A stretch of 64,000 bases of DNA from an uncultured Chloroflexales bacterium (GCA_937918935.1 CAKZSI010000028.1:124001-188000); one strand, 5' to 3'; counted from the stretch's first letter, positions 8,409-17,746 are shown. Program-made: numbers and translations. Notes: a model not told the origin generated them from the sequence alone.

Positions 8409-10451
8409 ATGACACGCTCACGCTTTACCGTAGACGATCTGTACGAACTGGGGTGGCTGGAGGACGTGCGCATCAGCCCGGATGGGCAAACGGTGGCGTA
8501 TGTCCACGTAACGATTGAGCGACGGGCCAATCGTTACCGCCGGGCGATCTACCTGGCGCCAGCCGGCGGCGGGCCGCCCCGACGGTTCACGGCCGGCAAT
8601 TCGCAGGATCGACAGCCGCGCTGGAGTCCGGACGGGGGGCGTCTGGGGTTTGTTTCCGACAGGCACGACGATCGGGGGCAGATCTATGTGATTGCCCGTG
8701 ACGGCGGTGAGGCGCAGCAACTCACCGCCATGCTCAACGGTGCGAGTGATCCGGTCTGGAGTCCTGACGGGCGGATGATCGCCTTTCTGGCGGCGGTGAG
8801 CGAGGAGGAACGCCGCCGCGAGGAGAGTGGCGAGCGCCCGCCGCCTCCCGCCGATGACTGGGAAGCGAAGCGCGTCGAGGAGCAGCGCCAGCGCGATGAG
8901 GAGCGGAAGACCGATCCGCGGGTCATCACCCGGCTGCCCTACCGTGGCGGGACGAGCTTTTTCGACGGGCGGCGCCGCCACATCTATGTCGTAGAGGTTC
9001 CCGAGGGAGATATTGGCGCCTGCCCCCCACCGCGGCGCCTCACCGATGGCGACCTGCACTTTGGCCCGCCGGCCTGGATGCCCGATGGTGCGGCCCTGCT
9101 GACGACCGCCACGCGTGATCCCGAGGCCGATTCGCTCTTTGCCTACTACGACGTGCTCCGAATACCTCTCACGGGTGAGCGGCCCATGGCGCTCACTGCA
9201 CCTGGATTCTCGTACTTCGATCCGCAGCCCTCGCCCGATGGCAGCCTGATCGCCTTCCGCCGCCTGAGCGAGGCGCGGCTGCTGGGCGAGGGCAGCCGGG
9301 TGGCGATCGTTGCCGCCGCGGGCGGCGAGATCACCGACCTGACCGCCCATGCCGACCTGGACGTGGAACGCTTCCTCTGGCGCCACGACGGGGCCGGGGT
9401 TCTCTTTTCCGCCGGCTGGTACGGTGATGCGCACATCTACAGTATTGGCCTGCCGGGTACGACCACCTTCCGCAGCGGTGAAACCCTGGTCAGCGGCCGG
9501 CGCATCGTGAGCGAGTTCGACGTGGCCCGCGACGGGACCATCGCCTTCATCGCCGGAAGCGCCGACAACCCCTGTGATCTCTACCTCCGCACGCCCGACG
9601 GCGCCGAGCGCCGCCTGACGACAATAAACCAGCCGCTCCTCGATCAGCGCATTATCGCGCCGATCGAGGAGGTGCGCTACCTGGCGCCCGATGAGCAGGA
9701 AGTACAGGGGTGGGTGCTCTATCCGCCAGATGTTGAGGATGGCGGGTTGCCCGCTCCACTGATCGTCTGCATCCACGGTGGCCCGCATACGATGTGGGGG
9801 CCCGGCTTTCGCACCATGTGGCACGAGTGGCAGACACTGGCCGCTGCCGGCTACATCGTGTTCTTTTGCAACCCTCGCGGAAGCGACGGCTATGGTGAAG
9901 GCTGGCGCGACGCCATTCGCGGGCGCTGGGGCGAAGCCGATGCCCCGGATATCCTGGCCGGGGTGGAGATGCTCATCGCTACCGGACGGGTGGACCCGCG
10001 GCGAATCGGGGTGACGGGTGGCTCCTATGGGGGGTACATGACCGCCTGGTTGCTTGGCCACACTGATCGGTTCGCCTGCGGCGTGGCCGCCCGTGGCGTC
10101 TACAATCTTATCACGCTCCACGGCACTTCGGATGCCCACGAGTTGATTGAGATCGAGTTTGAAGGCTATCCCTGGGAACTGGCCGAGGAGTTGTGGGAGC
10201 ATTCGCCCCTGGCGCATGCTCACAAGATTAACGCGCCGCTGCTGCTGCTGCACAGCGAACTCGATTATCGTGCGCCGATCAGCGAGGCTGAACAACTCTT
10301 TGCCTTTCTCCGTCGCCAGAGAAAGGTCGTGGAACTGGTGCGCTATCCTCGCGAAGGTCACGAACTTACGCGCAGCGGCGAACCTGACCATCGTGCCGAC
10401 CATTTGCGCCGAACACTGGACTGGTTCGAGCGTTATTGCAAAAGGACATAG
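8409..10451 (+). CDS. S9 family prolyl oligopeptidase-like peptidase
   Basis: The 680-residue protein has an N-terminal seven-bladed propeller (about 1-410) with WD40/TolB-like repeats (SPDGQTVAYVH, WSPDGGRLGFVS, WSPDGRMIAFLA). A C-terminal alpha/beta-hydrolase domain follows, with the nucleophile in GGSYGGYMTAW (about residue 540), the aspartate in HSELDYRAP and the histidine in REGHELTR. This is the acylaminoacyl-peptidase/DPP branch of S9, which cleaves short peptides. The start at 8409 follows CAGGAGAC and gives no signal peptide, so the enzyme is probably cytoplasmic. Frame upstream of 8409 consists of repeat sequence and is not coding. Confidence 0.9.
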   Translation: MTRSRFTVDDLYELGWLEDVRISPDGQTVAYVHVTIERRANRYRRAIYLAPAGGGPPRRFTAGNSQDRQPRWSPDGGRLGFVSDRHDDRGQIYVIARDGGEAQQLTAMLNGASDPVWSPDGRMIAFLAAVSEEERRREESGERPPPPADDWEAKRVEEQRQRDEERKTDPRVITRLPYRGGTSFFDGRRRHIYVVEVPEGDIGACPPPRRLTDGDLHFGPPAWMPDGAALLTTATRDPEADSLFAYYDVLRIPLTGERPMALTAPGFSYFDPQPSPDGSLIAFRRLSEARLLGEGSRVAIVAAAGGEITDLTAHADLDVERFLWRHDGAGVLFSAGWYGDAHIYSIGLPGTTTFRSGETLVSGRRIVSEFDVARDGTIAFIAGSADNPCDLYLRTPDGAERRLTTINQPLLDQRIIAPIEEVRYLAPDEQEVQGWVLYPPDVEDGGLPAPLIVCIHGGPHTMWGPGFRTMWHEWQTLAAAGYIVFFCNPRGSDGYGEGWRDAIRGRWGEADAPDILAGVEMLIATGRVDPRRIGVTGGSYGGYMTAWLLGHTDRFACGVAARGVYNLITLHGTSDAHELIEIEFEGYPWELAEELWEHSPLAHAHKINAPLLLLHSELDYRAPISEAEQLFAFLRRQRKVVELVRYPREGHELTRSGEPDHRADHLRRTLDWFERYCKRT

Positions 10452-10934
10452 ACTCAACGAGGCATGCCACACTCGCATACGTATTCTTCGCGTCATGCAT
10501 CACAGAGAATAGTATTTTCTGTGCGTTCCCTGGCCGGTTCTTTTGCAGTAACCTGATTACTCAGTTGCATATGCAACTGTTCGCCAGAGTATTACTGTTC
10601 AATCATCCTTTAATACTCCACTGAGTGTCACGTGTTGCACAATTTTTGCAATTAGTCTGAAAAAAGGACTTCTCAAATGGGCATGGCTGTGGTAAACTTT
10701 CCGTTACAAGCAGCGTCACGTAGCAGCGCGAGTTTCCCCGGTATCCCCGGTCTCCCCGCCCGCACGACCTCCAGGCCCGAGGCACAGCACGGGACGTTGT
10801 GACGCCGTTGCACGCCAGGCGAGGCGAGGCATGCGCGGCGCGCCGTATGGCATAGGCTGAAGTGAGGAGCGCAGGGGATTTCCCTGCCATTGCTGTGCTA
10901 CGGCGACGGCCTGGCACGCAGGAGTTGGACCGGA
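10452..10934. other. 483-bp AT-richer intergenic region with operator-like palindrome
   Basis: No gene is seen. The first 230 bases are unusually AT-rich for this genome and contain a perfect 18-bp palindrome (10562-10579) and a TTGCAC/TTTGCAAT stretch. The remaining sequence up to the RRM gene is GC-rich and is probably its leader. No clear -35/-10 pair could be chosen. Confidence 0.55.
10562..10579. promoter_or_regulatory. Perfect 18-bp palindrome, candidate operator
   Basis: CAGTTGCATATGCAACTG reads identically on both strands and lies in the AT-rich gap between the S9 peptidase and the RRM gene. Its size and symmetry suit a dimeric DNA-binding regulator. No known regulator motif is recognised. 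Confidence 0.5.
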
Positions 10935-11246
10935 ATGCAAGTGAAGCTCTTTGTCGGCAACCTGGCCTGGAGCGTCGATGATCAGATGCTGGAGGGTGTG
11001 TTCAGCCAGCACGGCGATGTCCAGAGCGCGCGCGTTATCTACGATCGTGATACAGGCCGCTCGCGCGGGTTCGGGTTTGTCGAGATGGACGTTGAGGACG
11101 TGTCGTCAGTGATCCGTGCGACGGATGGCCTGGCCGTGGCGGGCCGGCCGATCCGTGTCAACGAAGCCGAAGATAAGGGCGGCTTCCGCGGTCCCCGCCG
11201 TGACAGCGGTGAACGCGGCGGCTACGGCGGCGCACGCCGGTACTAG
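10935..11246 (+). CDS. Small RRM-domain RNA-binding protein
   Basis: The 103-residue protein is one RNA-recognition motif (about 1-80) with RNP2 as LFVGNL and RNP1 as RGFGFVEM, followed by a short Arg/Gly-rich tail (RRDSGERGGYGGARRY). It resembles the cold-responsive Rbp proteins of cyanobacteria, which bind single-stranded RNA and may act as chaperones. The start at 10935 places LFVGNL at residues 5-10, as usual in this family. A long leader and a strong terminator (11305-11334) suggest a single-gene transcript that may be temperature-controlled, by analogy only. Confidence 0.9.
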   Translation: MQVKLFVGNLAWSVDDQMLEGVFSQHGDVQSARVIYDRDTGRSRGFGFVEMDVEDVSSVIRATDGLAVAGRPIRVNEAEDKGGFRGPRRDSGERGGYGGARRY

Positions 11247-11304
11247 TCGCCCTGATTGAACTGGAATACGCCTCGGCCAGTTCCCCCTGGCGTCTGCACC
11301 TCCA

Positions 11305-11334
11305 CCCTCTGTCGAACGACAGGGGGTTTTTCTT
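11305..11334 (+). terminator. Intrinsic terminator of the RRM gene
   Basis: CCCTCTGTCG (11305-11314) pairs with CGACAGGGGG (11317-11326) and is followed directly by TTTTTCTT. Nine pairs with one G-T wobble and a T tract make a standard Rho-independent terminator 58 bases after the stop codon. Confidence 0.85.
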
Positions 11335-11470
11335 ATGGGCATTGCTTTTCGCGTTGGAAAAGTGTTCAGCAGAAGGAGGGAGTCGGGCGCCTTCCGCGCT
11401 GAGGGGAGGCTGGGAGCGGGGGATGCTGCGAACCGTACCATATTCGCGAACTTTGCCTTATAGTACTGGT

Positions 11471-12487
11471 ATGACCGAGACGCTCCTCCACCTGACTCCA
11501 CGTGGTCTGTACTGCCCGCCGGGCGATTTCTTCATCGATCCCTGGCAGCCGGTGTCTCGCGCGGTTATTACCCATGCCCACAGCGACCATGCACGCCCCG
11601 GTATGCGGGCGTACCTGACCACCCACGAGGGTCAGGCGGTGCTGCGCGGTCGCCTTGGCCCCGATGCCGCTATCCAGACGCTGGCCTACGGAGAGCCGCT
11701 GGGCCTGAATGGGGTAGAACTGTCGTTGTATCCCGCCGGGCACATGCTCGGCGCGGCCCAGGTGCGCGTCGCGTATCGGGGCGAGGTGTGGGTCGTCTCC
11801 GGCGATTATAAGACCGAGACCGACCCTACCTGCGCGCCCTTTGAGCCGGTGCGCTGCCACACCTTTGTCACCGAGGCGACGTTTGGCCTGCCGATCTACC
11901 GCTGGCGCCCCCAGGCCGAGGTCCTTGCCGCCATCCACACCTGGTGGCGGGCGAATCAGGACGCGGGGCGCGCCAGTTTGCTGTTTGGCTACGCGCTGGG
12001 CAAGGCCCAGCGCCTGCTGGCGGGCCTTGATCCGGCAATTGGCCCGATCTTCTGCCATGGGGCAGTCGAGCGATTCAACGGCATCTATCGCGCCGCCGGT
12101 ATTGCGCTGCCCCCTACCGCTTACACCGGCGCAGCCACGCGTGAAGTGGACTGGTCCCGCGCCTTGATCATCGCCCCGCCTTCGGCACAGGCCAGCGCCT
12201 GGATGCGCCGCTTCGGCGAGGTCTCCACTGCCTTCGCCTCGGGCTGGATGCGTATCCGGGGTGCGCGTCGGCGCCGTGGCGTGGATCGCGGTTTCGTGCT
12301 CTCCGATCACGCCGACTGGCCCGGTCTGCTTGGCGCTATCGCGGCCACTGGCGCCGAGCGGGTCTGGGTGACCCACGGCTACAGCGCCGTACTGGCGCGC
12401 TGGCTGACGGAGCAGGGGTTGGATGCCCGTCCGATCACCACGCCCTTTGAGGGCGAGCAGGGCGCGGCAACGGGTGAGGAAGAGTGA
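11471..12487 (+). CDS. MBL-fold exonuclease associated with DNA ligase
   Basis: The 338-residue protein is a metallo-beta-lactamase/beta-CASP-like nuclease. It has the metal motif HAHSDHA (about 33-39), PAGHMLGAAQV, VSGDYKTETDPT and a late SDHADWPGL. It matches the ligase-associated DNA exonuclease family, which usually lies next to an ATP-dependent DNA ligase, as it does here with 76 bp to the ligase start. These pairs are thought to process and seal DNA ends, often together with an Lhr-type helicase and an MPE phosphoesterase that are not seen here. The start at 11471 gives MTETLLHLTPRGLYCP, the usual N-terminus. Confidence 0.9.
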   Translation: MTETLLHLTPRGLYCPPGDFFIDPWQPVSRAVITHAHSDHARPGMRAYLTTHEGQAVLRGRLGPDAAIQTLAYGEPLGLNGVELSLYPAGHMLGAAQVRVAYRGEVWVVSGDYKTETDPTCAPFEPVRCHTFVTEATFGLPIYRWRPQAEVLAAIHTWWRANQDAGRASLLFGYALGKAQRLLAGLDPAIGPIFCHGAVERFNGIYRAAGIALPPTAYTGAATREVDWSRALIIAPPSAQASAWMRRFGEVSTAFASGWMRIRGARRRRGVDRGFVLSDHADWPGLLGAIAATGAERVWVTHGYSAVLARWLTEQGLDARPITTPFEGEQGAATGEEE

Positions 12488-12518
12488 TTTCACCCTCCAC
12501 TGTCAGGTGGAGGGGCGT

Positions 12519-12537
12519 GGGGAAACCTGGTTTTCCC
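12519..12537. repeat. Palindromic repeat module A
   Basis: GGGGAAACCTGGTTTTCCC, one mismatch from the consensus palindrome, lies in the gap between exonuclease and ligase. Confidence 0.75.
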
Positions 12538-12563
12538 ATGGGAACAGTGCAGGAGATCCCTGA

Positions 12564-14162
12564 ATGCGGGCCTTAGCCGAATTGTATGCTGCACTGGACG
12601 AGACGACGCGGACCAGTGAGAAGGTCGCCGCCCTGGCGCGCTACTTTGCCGCTGCGCCGCCGGCGGATGCGGCGTGGGCGCTCTACTTCCTCAGCGGGCG
12701 CAAGCCGCGCCAGGTGATTGGCTCGCGTCGGCTGAGCGAGTGGGCGATCGACGCTGCGGGGGTGCCCGCGTGGCTGTTCGGCGAGTGCTACGACGCGGTG
12801 GGTGACCTCGCCGAAACGGTGGCCCTGCTCCTGGCCGATACGCCGTCCGCCGTCGCTGCGGGCGAGCCCGCCAGCCTGTCCTTCTGGATCGAGGAGCGCC
12901 TGCTACCCCTGCGAGAGGCTGATGAGGCCACCCAGCGGGCGGCGGTGTTGCAGGCCTGGTCCGAACTCGATCAACCCCGGCGTTTCTTGTGGAACAAGCT
13001 CATCACCGGCGGCTTCCGCGTGGGCGTATCGCAGCGACTGGTGGTTCGTGCCCTGGCTCAGGTGAGCGGAGTTGAGGATACGGTGATCGCTCATCGCCTG
13101 ATGGGCGACTGGGCGCCGTCCGCGGATTGGTACCGCGGCCTGTTCGTCAGCCAACGCGCCGACGCCGATGTGAGCCGGCCCTACCCCTTCTTCCTGGCCC
13201 ATTCGCTGGAGGATGATCCGGCCAGTCTGGGCACGCTCGAGGAGTGGCAGGCCGAATGGAAGTGGGACGGCATTCGTGCTCAGCTCATCCGCCGCGCGGG
13301 CCAGAGCTTTCTATGGTCGCGCGGCGAGGAGTTGATCACCGAACGCTTCCCTGAACTGGCCGAGGCAGCCGCGCGCCTCCCCGACGGCACGGTGCTCGAT
13401 GGTGAGGTACTGCCCTTCCGCGATGGGGTGGTGCTGCCCTTTGGCCAGTTGCAACGCCGCATCGGGCGTAAGCAACTGACCCGCAAGATCCTCGCCGAGG
13501 TTCCGGTGGCGCTGTTTGCCTACGACTTGCTCGAGGTAGAGGGCCGTGACCTGCGCGGCGCACCGTTGCGCGAGCGCCGCGCGCGGCTCGAGCAGATACT
13601 TGACTCGGGGGATGATGCTATTCGTATTTCGCCCCTGGTATCAGGGAGCACCTGGGATGAACTGGCTGCGGCGCGCGAGCGTAGCCGCGAGGTAAACGCC
13701 GAGGGGCTGATGCTCAAGCGTCGCGCCTCGCCCTACCGGGTCGGGCGGGTGCGGGGCGACTGGTGGAAGTGGAAGGTCGCGCCCTATACAGTGGATGCCG
13801 TGCTCATCTATGCCCGGCGCGGCAGCGGCAAACGGGCCAGTCTCTACACCGATTACACCTTCGGGGTTTGGGCGGGCGATACACTGGTACCCTTCGCCAG
13901 GGCTTACTCCGGGCTGACCGACGCCGAGATCCGCGAGGTGGACGCCTTCGTGCGCCGCAACACCGTCGAGCAATTTGGTCCGGTGCGAACGGTGCGCCCG
14001 GAGCTGGTGTTTGAACTGGCCTTTGAAGGGCTGCAGCCCTCAACGCGCCACAAGGCGGGCATTGCAGTGCGTTTCCCACGCATCCTGCGCTGGCGCCGCG
14101 ACAAACCGCCGCGTGAGGCCGATACCCTGGAGATAGTGCGGGCGATGTTAAGGGAGGGATGA
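12564..14162 (+). CDS. ATP-dependent DNA ligase
   Basis: The 532-residue protein has an N-terminal helical DNA-binding domain (about 1-200). The adenylation domain follows, with the nucleotide-attached lysine in EWKWDGIRAQ (motif I, about residue 233), then DGEVL, FAYDLL, EGLMLKRR and WWKWK. The OB-fold domain carries FARAYSGLTDAE and FPRILRWRRDK. The length and order agree with bacterial LigB/LigC-type ATP ligases, which seal nicks with ATP rather than NAD+ and usually act in repair. The start is the ATG after AGGAGATCCCTGA. With the exonuclease upstream it forms a two-gene repair cassette. Confidence 0.93.
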   Translation: MRALAELYAALDETTRTSEKVAALARYFAAAPPADAAWALYFLSGRKPRQVIGSRRLSEWAIDAAGVPAWLFGECYDAVGDLAETVALLLADTPSAVAAGEPASLSFWIEERLLPLREADEATQRAAVLQAWSELDQPRRFLWNKLITGGFRVGVSQRLVVRALAQVSGVEDTVIAHRLMGDWAPSADWYRGLFVSQRADADVSRPYPFFLAHSLEDDPASLGTLEEWQAEWKWDGIRAQLIRRAGQSFLWSRGEELITERFPELAEAAARLPDGTVLDGEVLPFRDGVVLPFGQLQRRIGRKQLTRKILAEVPVALFAYDLLEVEGRDLRGAPLRERRARLEQILDSGDDAIRISPLVSGSTWDELAAARERSREVNAEGLMLKRRASPYRVGRVRGDWWKWKVAPYTVDAVLIYARRGSGKRASLYTDYTFGVWAGDTLVPFARAYSGLTDAEIREVDAFVRRNTVEQFGPVRTVRPELVFELAFEGLQPSTRHKAGIAVRFPRILRWRRDKPPREADTLEIVRAMLREG

Positions 14163-14178
14163 GCAGTGTAGAGGTGTG

Positions 14179-14208
14179 GCAGAGAGGGGAGCGTGATCCC
14201 CTCTCTGC
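14179..14208. terminator. Perfect hairpin between convergent genes
   Basis: GCAGAGAGGGGA (14179-14190) pairs perfectly with TCCCCTCTCTGC (14197-14208) over 12 bp around a 6-nt loop. It lies 17 bases after the ligase stop and before the end of the Fe-S gene on the opposite strand. No T tract is present, but its position suits a bidirectional terminator. Confidence 0.55.
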
Positions 14209-14272
14209 TGTAGCTTCAGGCGGGAAGGATCGCGTGCAGTTCCGGGGGCCGATGGCAATTCGCAGTCGCGCC

Positions 14273-16465
14273 CTACGGGGCTTCTTTTACCGCTTCCAGC
14301 AGCAACTCGGCGATGTCACGGCGCTGCAGGGTCTCGTCGCGGCCAGTGTTCTTAGCGGCATCCTCGAACATCACCATGCAGAAGGGGCAGCTCATCGCCA
14401 GGGTCTGGGGCTGGTTCTGGGTGAGTTGCTCCAGGCGGATGTAGTTGACCTGTTCCTTGCCCCAGCCCTCCAGCCACACGTTCCCGCCACCGCCGCCGCA
14501 GCACATGGCCCGCTCGCGGTTGCGCTCCGGGGCTTCGACCAGCTTAACGCCAGGGATGCTCTGCAGCACCTCGCGCGGCGGTTCGAACACATCGTTGTAG
14601 CGCCCGATGTAGCAGGGGTCGTGGTAGACCACGGTCTGGTTGATCGGGCGGACAGGTTTGAGCTTGCCGCTCTTCACCAGTTCGTCGAGCAACTGGGTGT
14701 GGTGCACGACCTCGTACTCGGTGCCGGCCCCACCGCCAAACTGGGGATACTCGTTCTTGATGGTGTTGAAGCAGTGGGGGCAGGTCGTCACGACACGCTT
14801 GAAGCGGTACTGCTTCATCGTCTCGATGTTCTGCTGAACCTGGGACTGGTAGAGCAATTCCTCGCCCATACGCCGGGCCGGGTCGCCATTGCATGTCTCC
14901 TCATCGCCGAGGATGGCGAAATCCACGCCTGCCAGTTGCATGAGCTGGACGAAGGCGCGGGCAACGCGCTTGCTGCGTTCGTCGTAGCTCGGAGCGCAGC
15001 CGACCCAGTAGAGCACCTCGGCCTCTTCCTTTTCGGCCATCACGGGCACATCAAGCCCTTCGGCCCAGGCGGTGCGCTCCCGCTGGGGCAGGCGCCAGGG
15101 GTTGCCGGCCCGCTCGATGCCCTCGAGCACCCGTTTGACTCCGGCGGGGACCTCGCTGGCGATCATCGTCAGGTGGCGCCGGGCGCCAACAATATCGTCC
15201 ACGTGCTCGATCATCGCCGGGCACTCATAGACGCAGGCGTAGCAGGTGGTGCAACTCCAGAGTTCATTCTCGGTGAACAGGTTGCCGTAGAGTGGTATGG
15301 TCTCCACGTCAATCGCGGCGTGGCCATTGCCGTTGCTCTTCCCGTGCTCCTCGCCCGCCTCCAGTTCCGTGACCTGCTTCACCGTACCGTCTTTGAAGCG
15401 GATCGGCTCCTGGCGCATCAGGTCGTGCAGCTTGGTGATAATATACTTCGGCGACAGGTCGGCGCCGGAGGCGTGGGCCGGGCAATTGGCCTGGCAGCGC
15501 CCGCAGCGCATACAGGCATCGAGGTCGAGGCGCTGCTTCCAGCTCAAGTCGGCGAGAGTGGCGATACCCAGGCGCGGCTCGTCCTTCTCGATCTCCGCCT
15601 CCAGGTCAGGGATGGGGTCAAGGGCGCCCTGTGGGGTGGTGTCGCGGAAGAAGGTATTGAGAGGGGTGTAGAAGATATGTTTGAACTTGCTGAACGGCAG
15701 GGTGGCGATAAAGGCGGCGGTGGCGCCGGCGTGGGTGAACCAGAGCAGTTGATGCAGCCCCAGGGCCACGGGACTGCCGTCGCCGAGGCCAATGGCGCGG
15801 AACAGCCCGGCCAGGCCGAAGCCCACAAAGGCCAGGGGCGCCCAGCTCTGCTCGTAGGTGAACGTCAGGCACTGCTCGTGGCTGGGCCAGCACTGGTTGG
15901 CGATGCGTAGCCCTTCGATGAGGAAACCCCCGATGCCGAGGAACAGCAGCACGGCGAGCACCCAGGCGTCGGTGCGGCGGCTGTCGAGGCGTGGCTCCTT
16001 GCGCTGGTAGCGCCGCAGGGCCGCCCAGAGCAACCCCAGCACGAAGACCAGGCCCAGGGTATCGAGAATGATCTCATACGTCTGGTAGAAACCGCCGACC
16101 AGGATCTTGCCGGCTTCCTCGCCCATCAGCGGGACGGTAAAATCCTCTTCCACGGCGATGATATCCGTGCCGATGAAGAGCGCCAGGAAGCCGAAGAAAA
16201 TCAGCGCGTGCATGGAGCCGGGCCGGCGGTCGCGGAGCACTTTCTTCTGGCCGAACAGTTGCACCAGAAACTCCGCCGCCCGCGAGGAAACCTGGTTGAG
16301 CCGGGGATCGGGGCGTCCTTTGCGCCACCGGCCAATGTCGCGGATAATGCCCCAGGACATCACAACTGTGGTGACGAGGATGAGACTGTAGAGGAAGAGC
16401 GAGCCGTACGGCTGGGGGATGTTCCAGTAGATCTCGCGGAGCGCAATGACTTGCTCTTGCTGCAT
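14273..16465 (-). CDS. Membrane Fe-S oxidoreductase with CCG domains (HdrD/FadF-like)
   Basis: The 730-residue protein starts with about six membrane segments (1-300, NarI-like cytochrome b fold). A ferredoxin-type domain holds two 4Fe-4S motifs, [12 protein letters not shown] and [12 protein letters not shown]. Two cysteine-rich CCG domains follow ([42 protein letters not shown] and SCPFCMVMF). This layout is that of membrane oxidoreductases passing electrons between a soluble carrier, often electron transfer flavoprotein, and menaquinone. It resembles FadF/EMO and HdrD. The partner here is not identified because no etf genes are adjacent. The gene ends opposite the ligase gene and diverges from the LysK-like gene. 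Confidence 0.85.
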   Translation of the reverse strand: MQQEQVIALREIYWNIPQPYGSLFLYSLILVTTVVMSWGIIRDIGRWRKGRPDPRLNQVSSRAAEFLVQLFGQKKVLRDRRPGSMHALIFFGFLALFIGTDIIAVEEDFTVPLMGEEAGKILVGGFYQTYEIILDTLGLVFVLGLLWAALRRYQRKEPRLDSRRTDAWVLAVLLFLGIGGFLIEGLRIANQCWPSHEQCLTFTYEQSWAPLAFVGFGLAGLFRAIGLGDGSPVALGLHQLLWFTHAGATAAFIATLPFSKFKHIFYTPLNTFFRDTTPQGALDPIPDLEAEIEKDEPRLGIATLADLSWKQRLDLDACMRCGRCQANCPAHASGADLSPKYIITKLHDLMRQEPIRFKDGTVKQVTELEAGEEHGKSNGNGHAAIDVETIPLYGNLFTENELWSCTTCYACVYECPAMIEHVDDIVGARRHLTMIASEVPAGVKRVLEGIERAGNPWRLPQRERTAWAEGLDVPVMAEKEEAEVLYWVGCAPSYDERSKRVARAFVQLMQLAGVDFAILGDEETCNGDPARRMGEELLYQSQVQQNIETMKQYRFKRVVTTCPHCFNTIKNEYPQFGGGAGTEYEVVHHTQLLDELVKSGKLKPVRPINQTVVYHDPCYIGRYNDVFEPPREVLQSIPGVKLVEAPERNRERAMCCGGGGGNVWLEGWGKEQVNYIRLEQLTQNQPQTLAMSCPFCMVMFEDAAKNTGRDETLQRRDIAELLLEAVKEAP

Positions 16466-16560
16466 GGTGCCGCTGCACCTTTCTAGAGCTTCGGGCCGTG
16501 GAATTCTTGCGTATCATAACATCTGGTTCCCGGAGCGTCAAAGCGAGGTTTGTTAACGAA

Positions 16561-17625
16561 ATGCGCGACGATCATCACTATTTGGATGAGACTGGCTTGC
16601 TCGAAGCTCTGTTACGCATCCCTTCCCCCTCCGGGCAGGAGGAGGCCGCCGCCTGTTTCCTGGTGGAACAGATGCGCTCGTTTGGTTGGCAGGCCTTTGT
16701 TGATGCTGCGGGCAACGCGGTGGGGCTGGTGGGTACGACGGGGCCGCTGGTCGTGCTGCTGGGGCACATTGACACAGTGCCCGGCGCGGTTCCGGTGCGG
16801 ATCGAGGCGGGCAAGCTCTACGGTCGTGGAGCGGTGGATGCCAAGGGGCCGTTTGTGGCCTTCATCGCCGCGACGCGCCGGGCCGAGCTGGCCGGGCGCC
16901 TGCGCTGCCGCGTCGCGCTCATTGGCGCCACGGAGGAGGAGGCCGCCACTTCCCGGGGCGCGCACTACGCTCGTGACCAGTACGCCCCGGCCTTCTGTGT
17001 GATTGGCGAACCGAGCGGCTGGGATCGGGTGACCCTGGGCTACAAGGGACGCTTGCTGATACACTACCGTTTCGAGCAACCCGCAGCCCACAGCGCCGGC
17101 GAGTTGCCTGCCGCGCCCGAGGCGATGGTGGCCTTCTGGCGGGCAGTGGAGGTCCATTGCGCTGCTTACAACGCCGGGCGTGCGCGGCTCTTCGACCAGT
17201 TGATCCCCTCGCTGCGGCGCGTGGCCAGCGGTGGCGATGGTCTCAGCGACTGGGTGGAGGCCACGGTGGGCCTGCGTCTACCCGAAGGGGTGGACCCGGC
17301 GACCCTGGCCGAGACGCTTTCCACTCTGGCCGGTGGGGCTACGCTGCGCTTCGAGGGCGCCTGTCCCGCCTTTCGCGGCCCGCGCACGACGCCGCTGGCG
17401 AGCGCCTTCGTGCGGGCCATTCGCGCTCAGGGGGGCCAGCCGGGCTTTCTCCACAAAACCGGCACCGCCGATATGAATGTGGTTGGTCCGGCCTGGGGCT
17501 GCCCGATCGTCGCCTACGGCCCCGGCGACTCGCGGCTTGACCATACGCCCGATGAGCATCTGGACCTCGTTGAGTTCCGGCGGGCCATCGCCGTCCTAGC
17601 CGAGGTTCTGGCGGGGCTAACTTGA
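16561..17625 (+). CDS. LysK-like [LysW]-amino acid hydrolase (M20)
   Basis: The 354-residue zinc peptidase shows the M20 motifs [30 protein letters not shown] and GEPSGW, with a metal histidine near the end. The stretch [20 protein letters not shown] is typical of LysK, which releases lysine or ornithine from the carrier LysW. The closely related acetylornithine deacetylase ArgE/DapE is the alternative. The chosen start is ATG 16561 ([20 protein letters not shown]). An upstream in-frame start at 16498 would lie within the divergent promoter. No lysW, argX or lysZ gene lies in the window, so carrier and partners must be elsewhere. Confidence 0.8.
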   Translation: MRDDHHYLDETGLLEALLRIPSPSGQEEAAACFLVEQMRSFGWQAFVDAAGNAVGLVGTTGPLVVLLGHIDTVPGAVPVRIEAGKLYGRGAVDAKGPFVAFIAATRRAELAGRLRCRVALIGATEEEAATSRGAHYARDQYAPAFCVIGEPSGWDRVTLGYKGRLLIHYRFEQPAAHSAGELPAAPEAMVAFWRAVEVHCAAYNAGRARLFDQLIPSLRRVASGGDGLSDWVEATVGLRLPEGVDPATLAETLSTLAGGATLRFEGACPAFRGPRTTPLASAFVRAIRAQGGQPGFLHKTGTADMNVVGPAWGCPIVAYGPGDSRLDHTPDEHLDLVEFRRAIAVLAEVLAGLT

Positions 17626-17629
17626 ATGT

Positions 17630-17648
17630 GGGGAAACCGGGTTTCCCC
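17630..17648. repeat. Palindromic repeat module A
   Basis: GGGGAAACCGGGTTTCCCC begins 5 bases after the stop codon of the LysK-like gene. A module B copy follows at 17664-17698. Confidence 0.8.
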
Positions 17649-17663
17649 GTGCCCCTGCCAGAT

Positions 17664-17698
17664 GGGAGGGTGAAGCCTTTCCAGGAAAATCCTTTTGC
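17664..17698. repeat. Repeat module B
   Basis: GGGAGGGTGAAGCCTTTCC followed by AGGAAAATCCTTTTGC is the second module of the composite repeat, 15 bases behind module A. Confidence 0.6.
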
Positions 17699-17730
17699 AT
17701 CCCACGGGGATATGATGTCATCCGAACAAG

Positions 17731-17746
17731 TGTTTCACGTGAAACA
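17731..17746. promoter_or_regulatory. parS-like site (ParB-binding centromere)
   Basis: TGTTTCACGTGAAACA is a perfect 16-bp palindrome identical to the widely conserved chromosomal parS consensus bound by ParB. It lies in the non-coding gap between the LysK-like gene and the SDR gene. It is flanked by two copies of the dispersed palindrome but is not part of them. Chance occurrence of this exact 16-mer in 64 kb is very low. parS sites usually lie near the replication origin. Confidence 0.8.

Noticed and set aside
8418-10496. 692-codon minus-strand frame
   Set aside because: It is antisense to the S9 peptidase at 8409 and has no recognisable domain.
10625-10720. sigma-70 promoter for the RRM gene
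   Set aside because: TTGCAA-like hexamers are present, but no -10 at a proper distance could be chosen objectively.
14159-15910. 583-codon + strand frame
   Set aside because: It is antisense to the Fe-S oxidoreductase, whose minus-strand frame has clear motifs. The + strand product has a shadow-like His/Gln/Val/Gly-rich composition.
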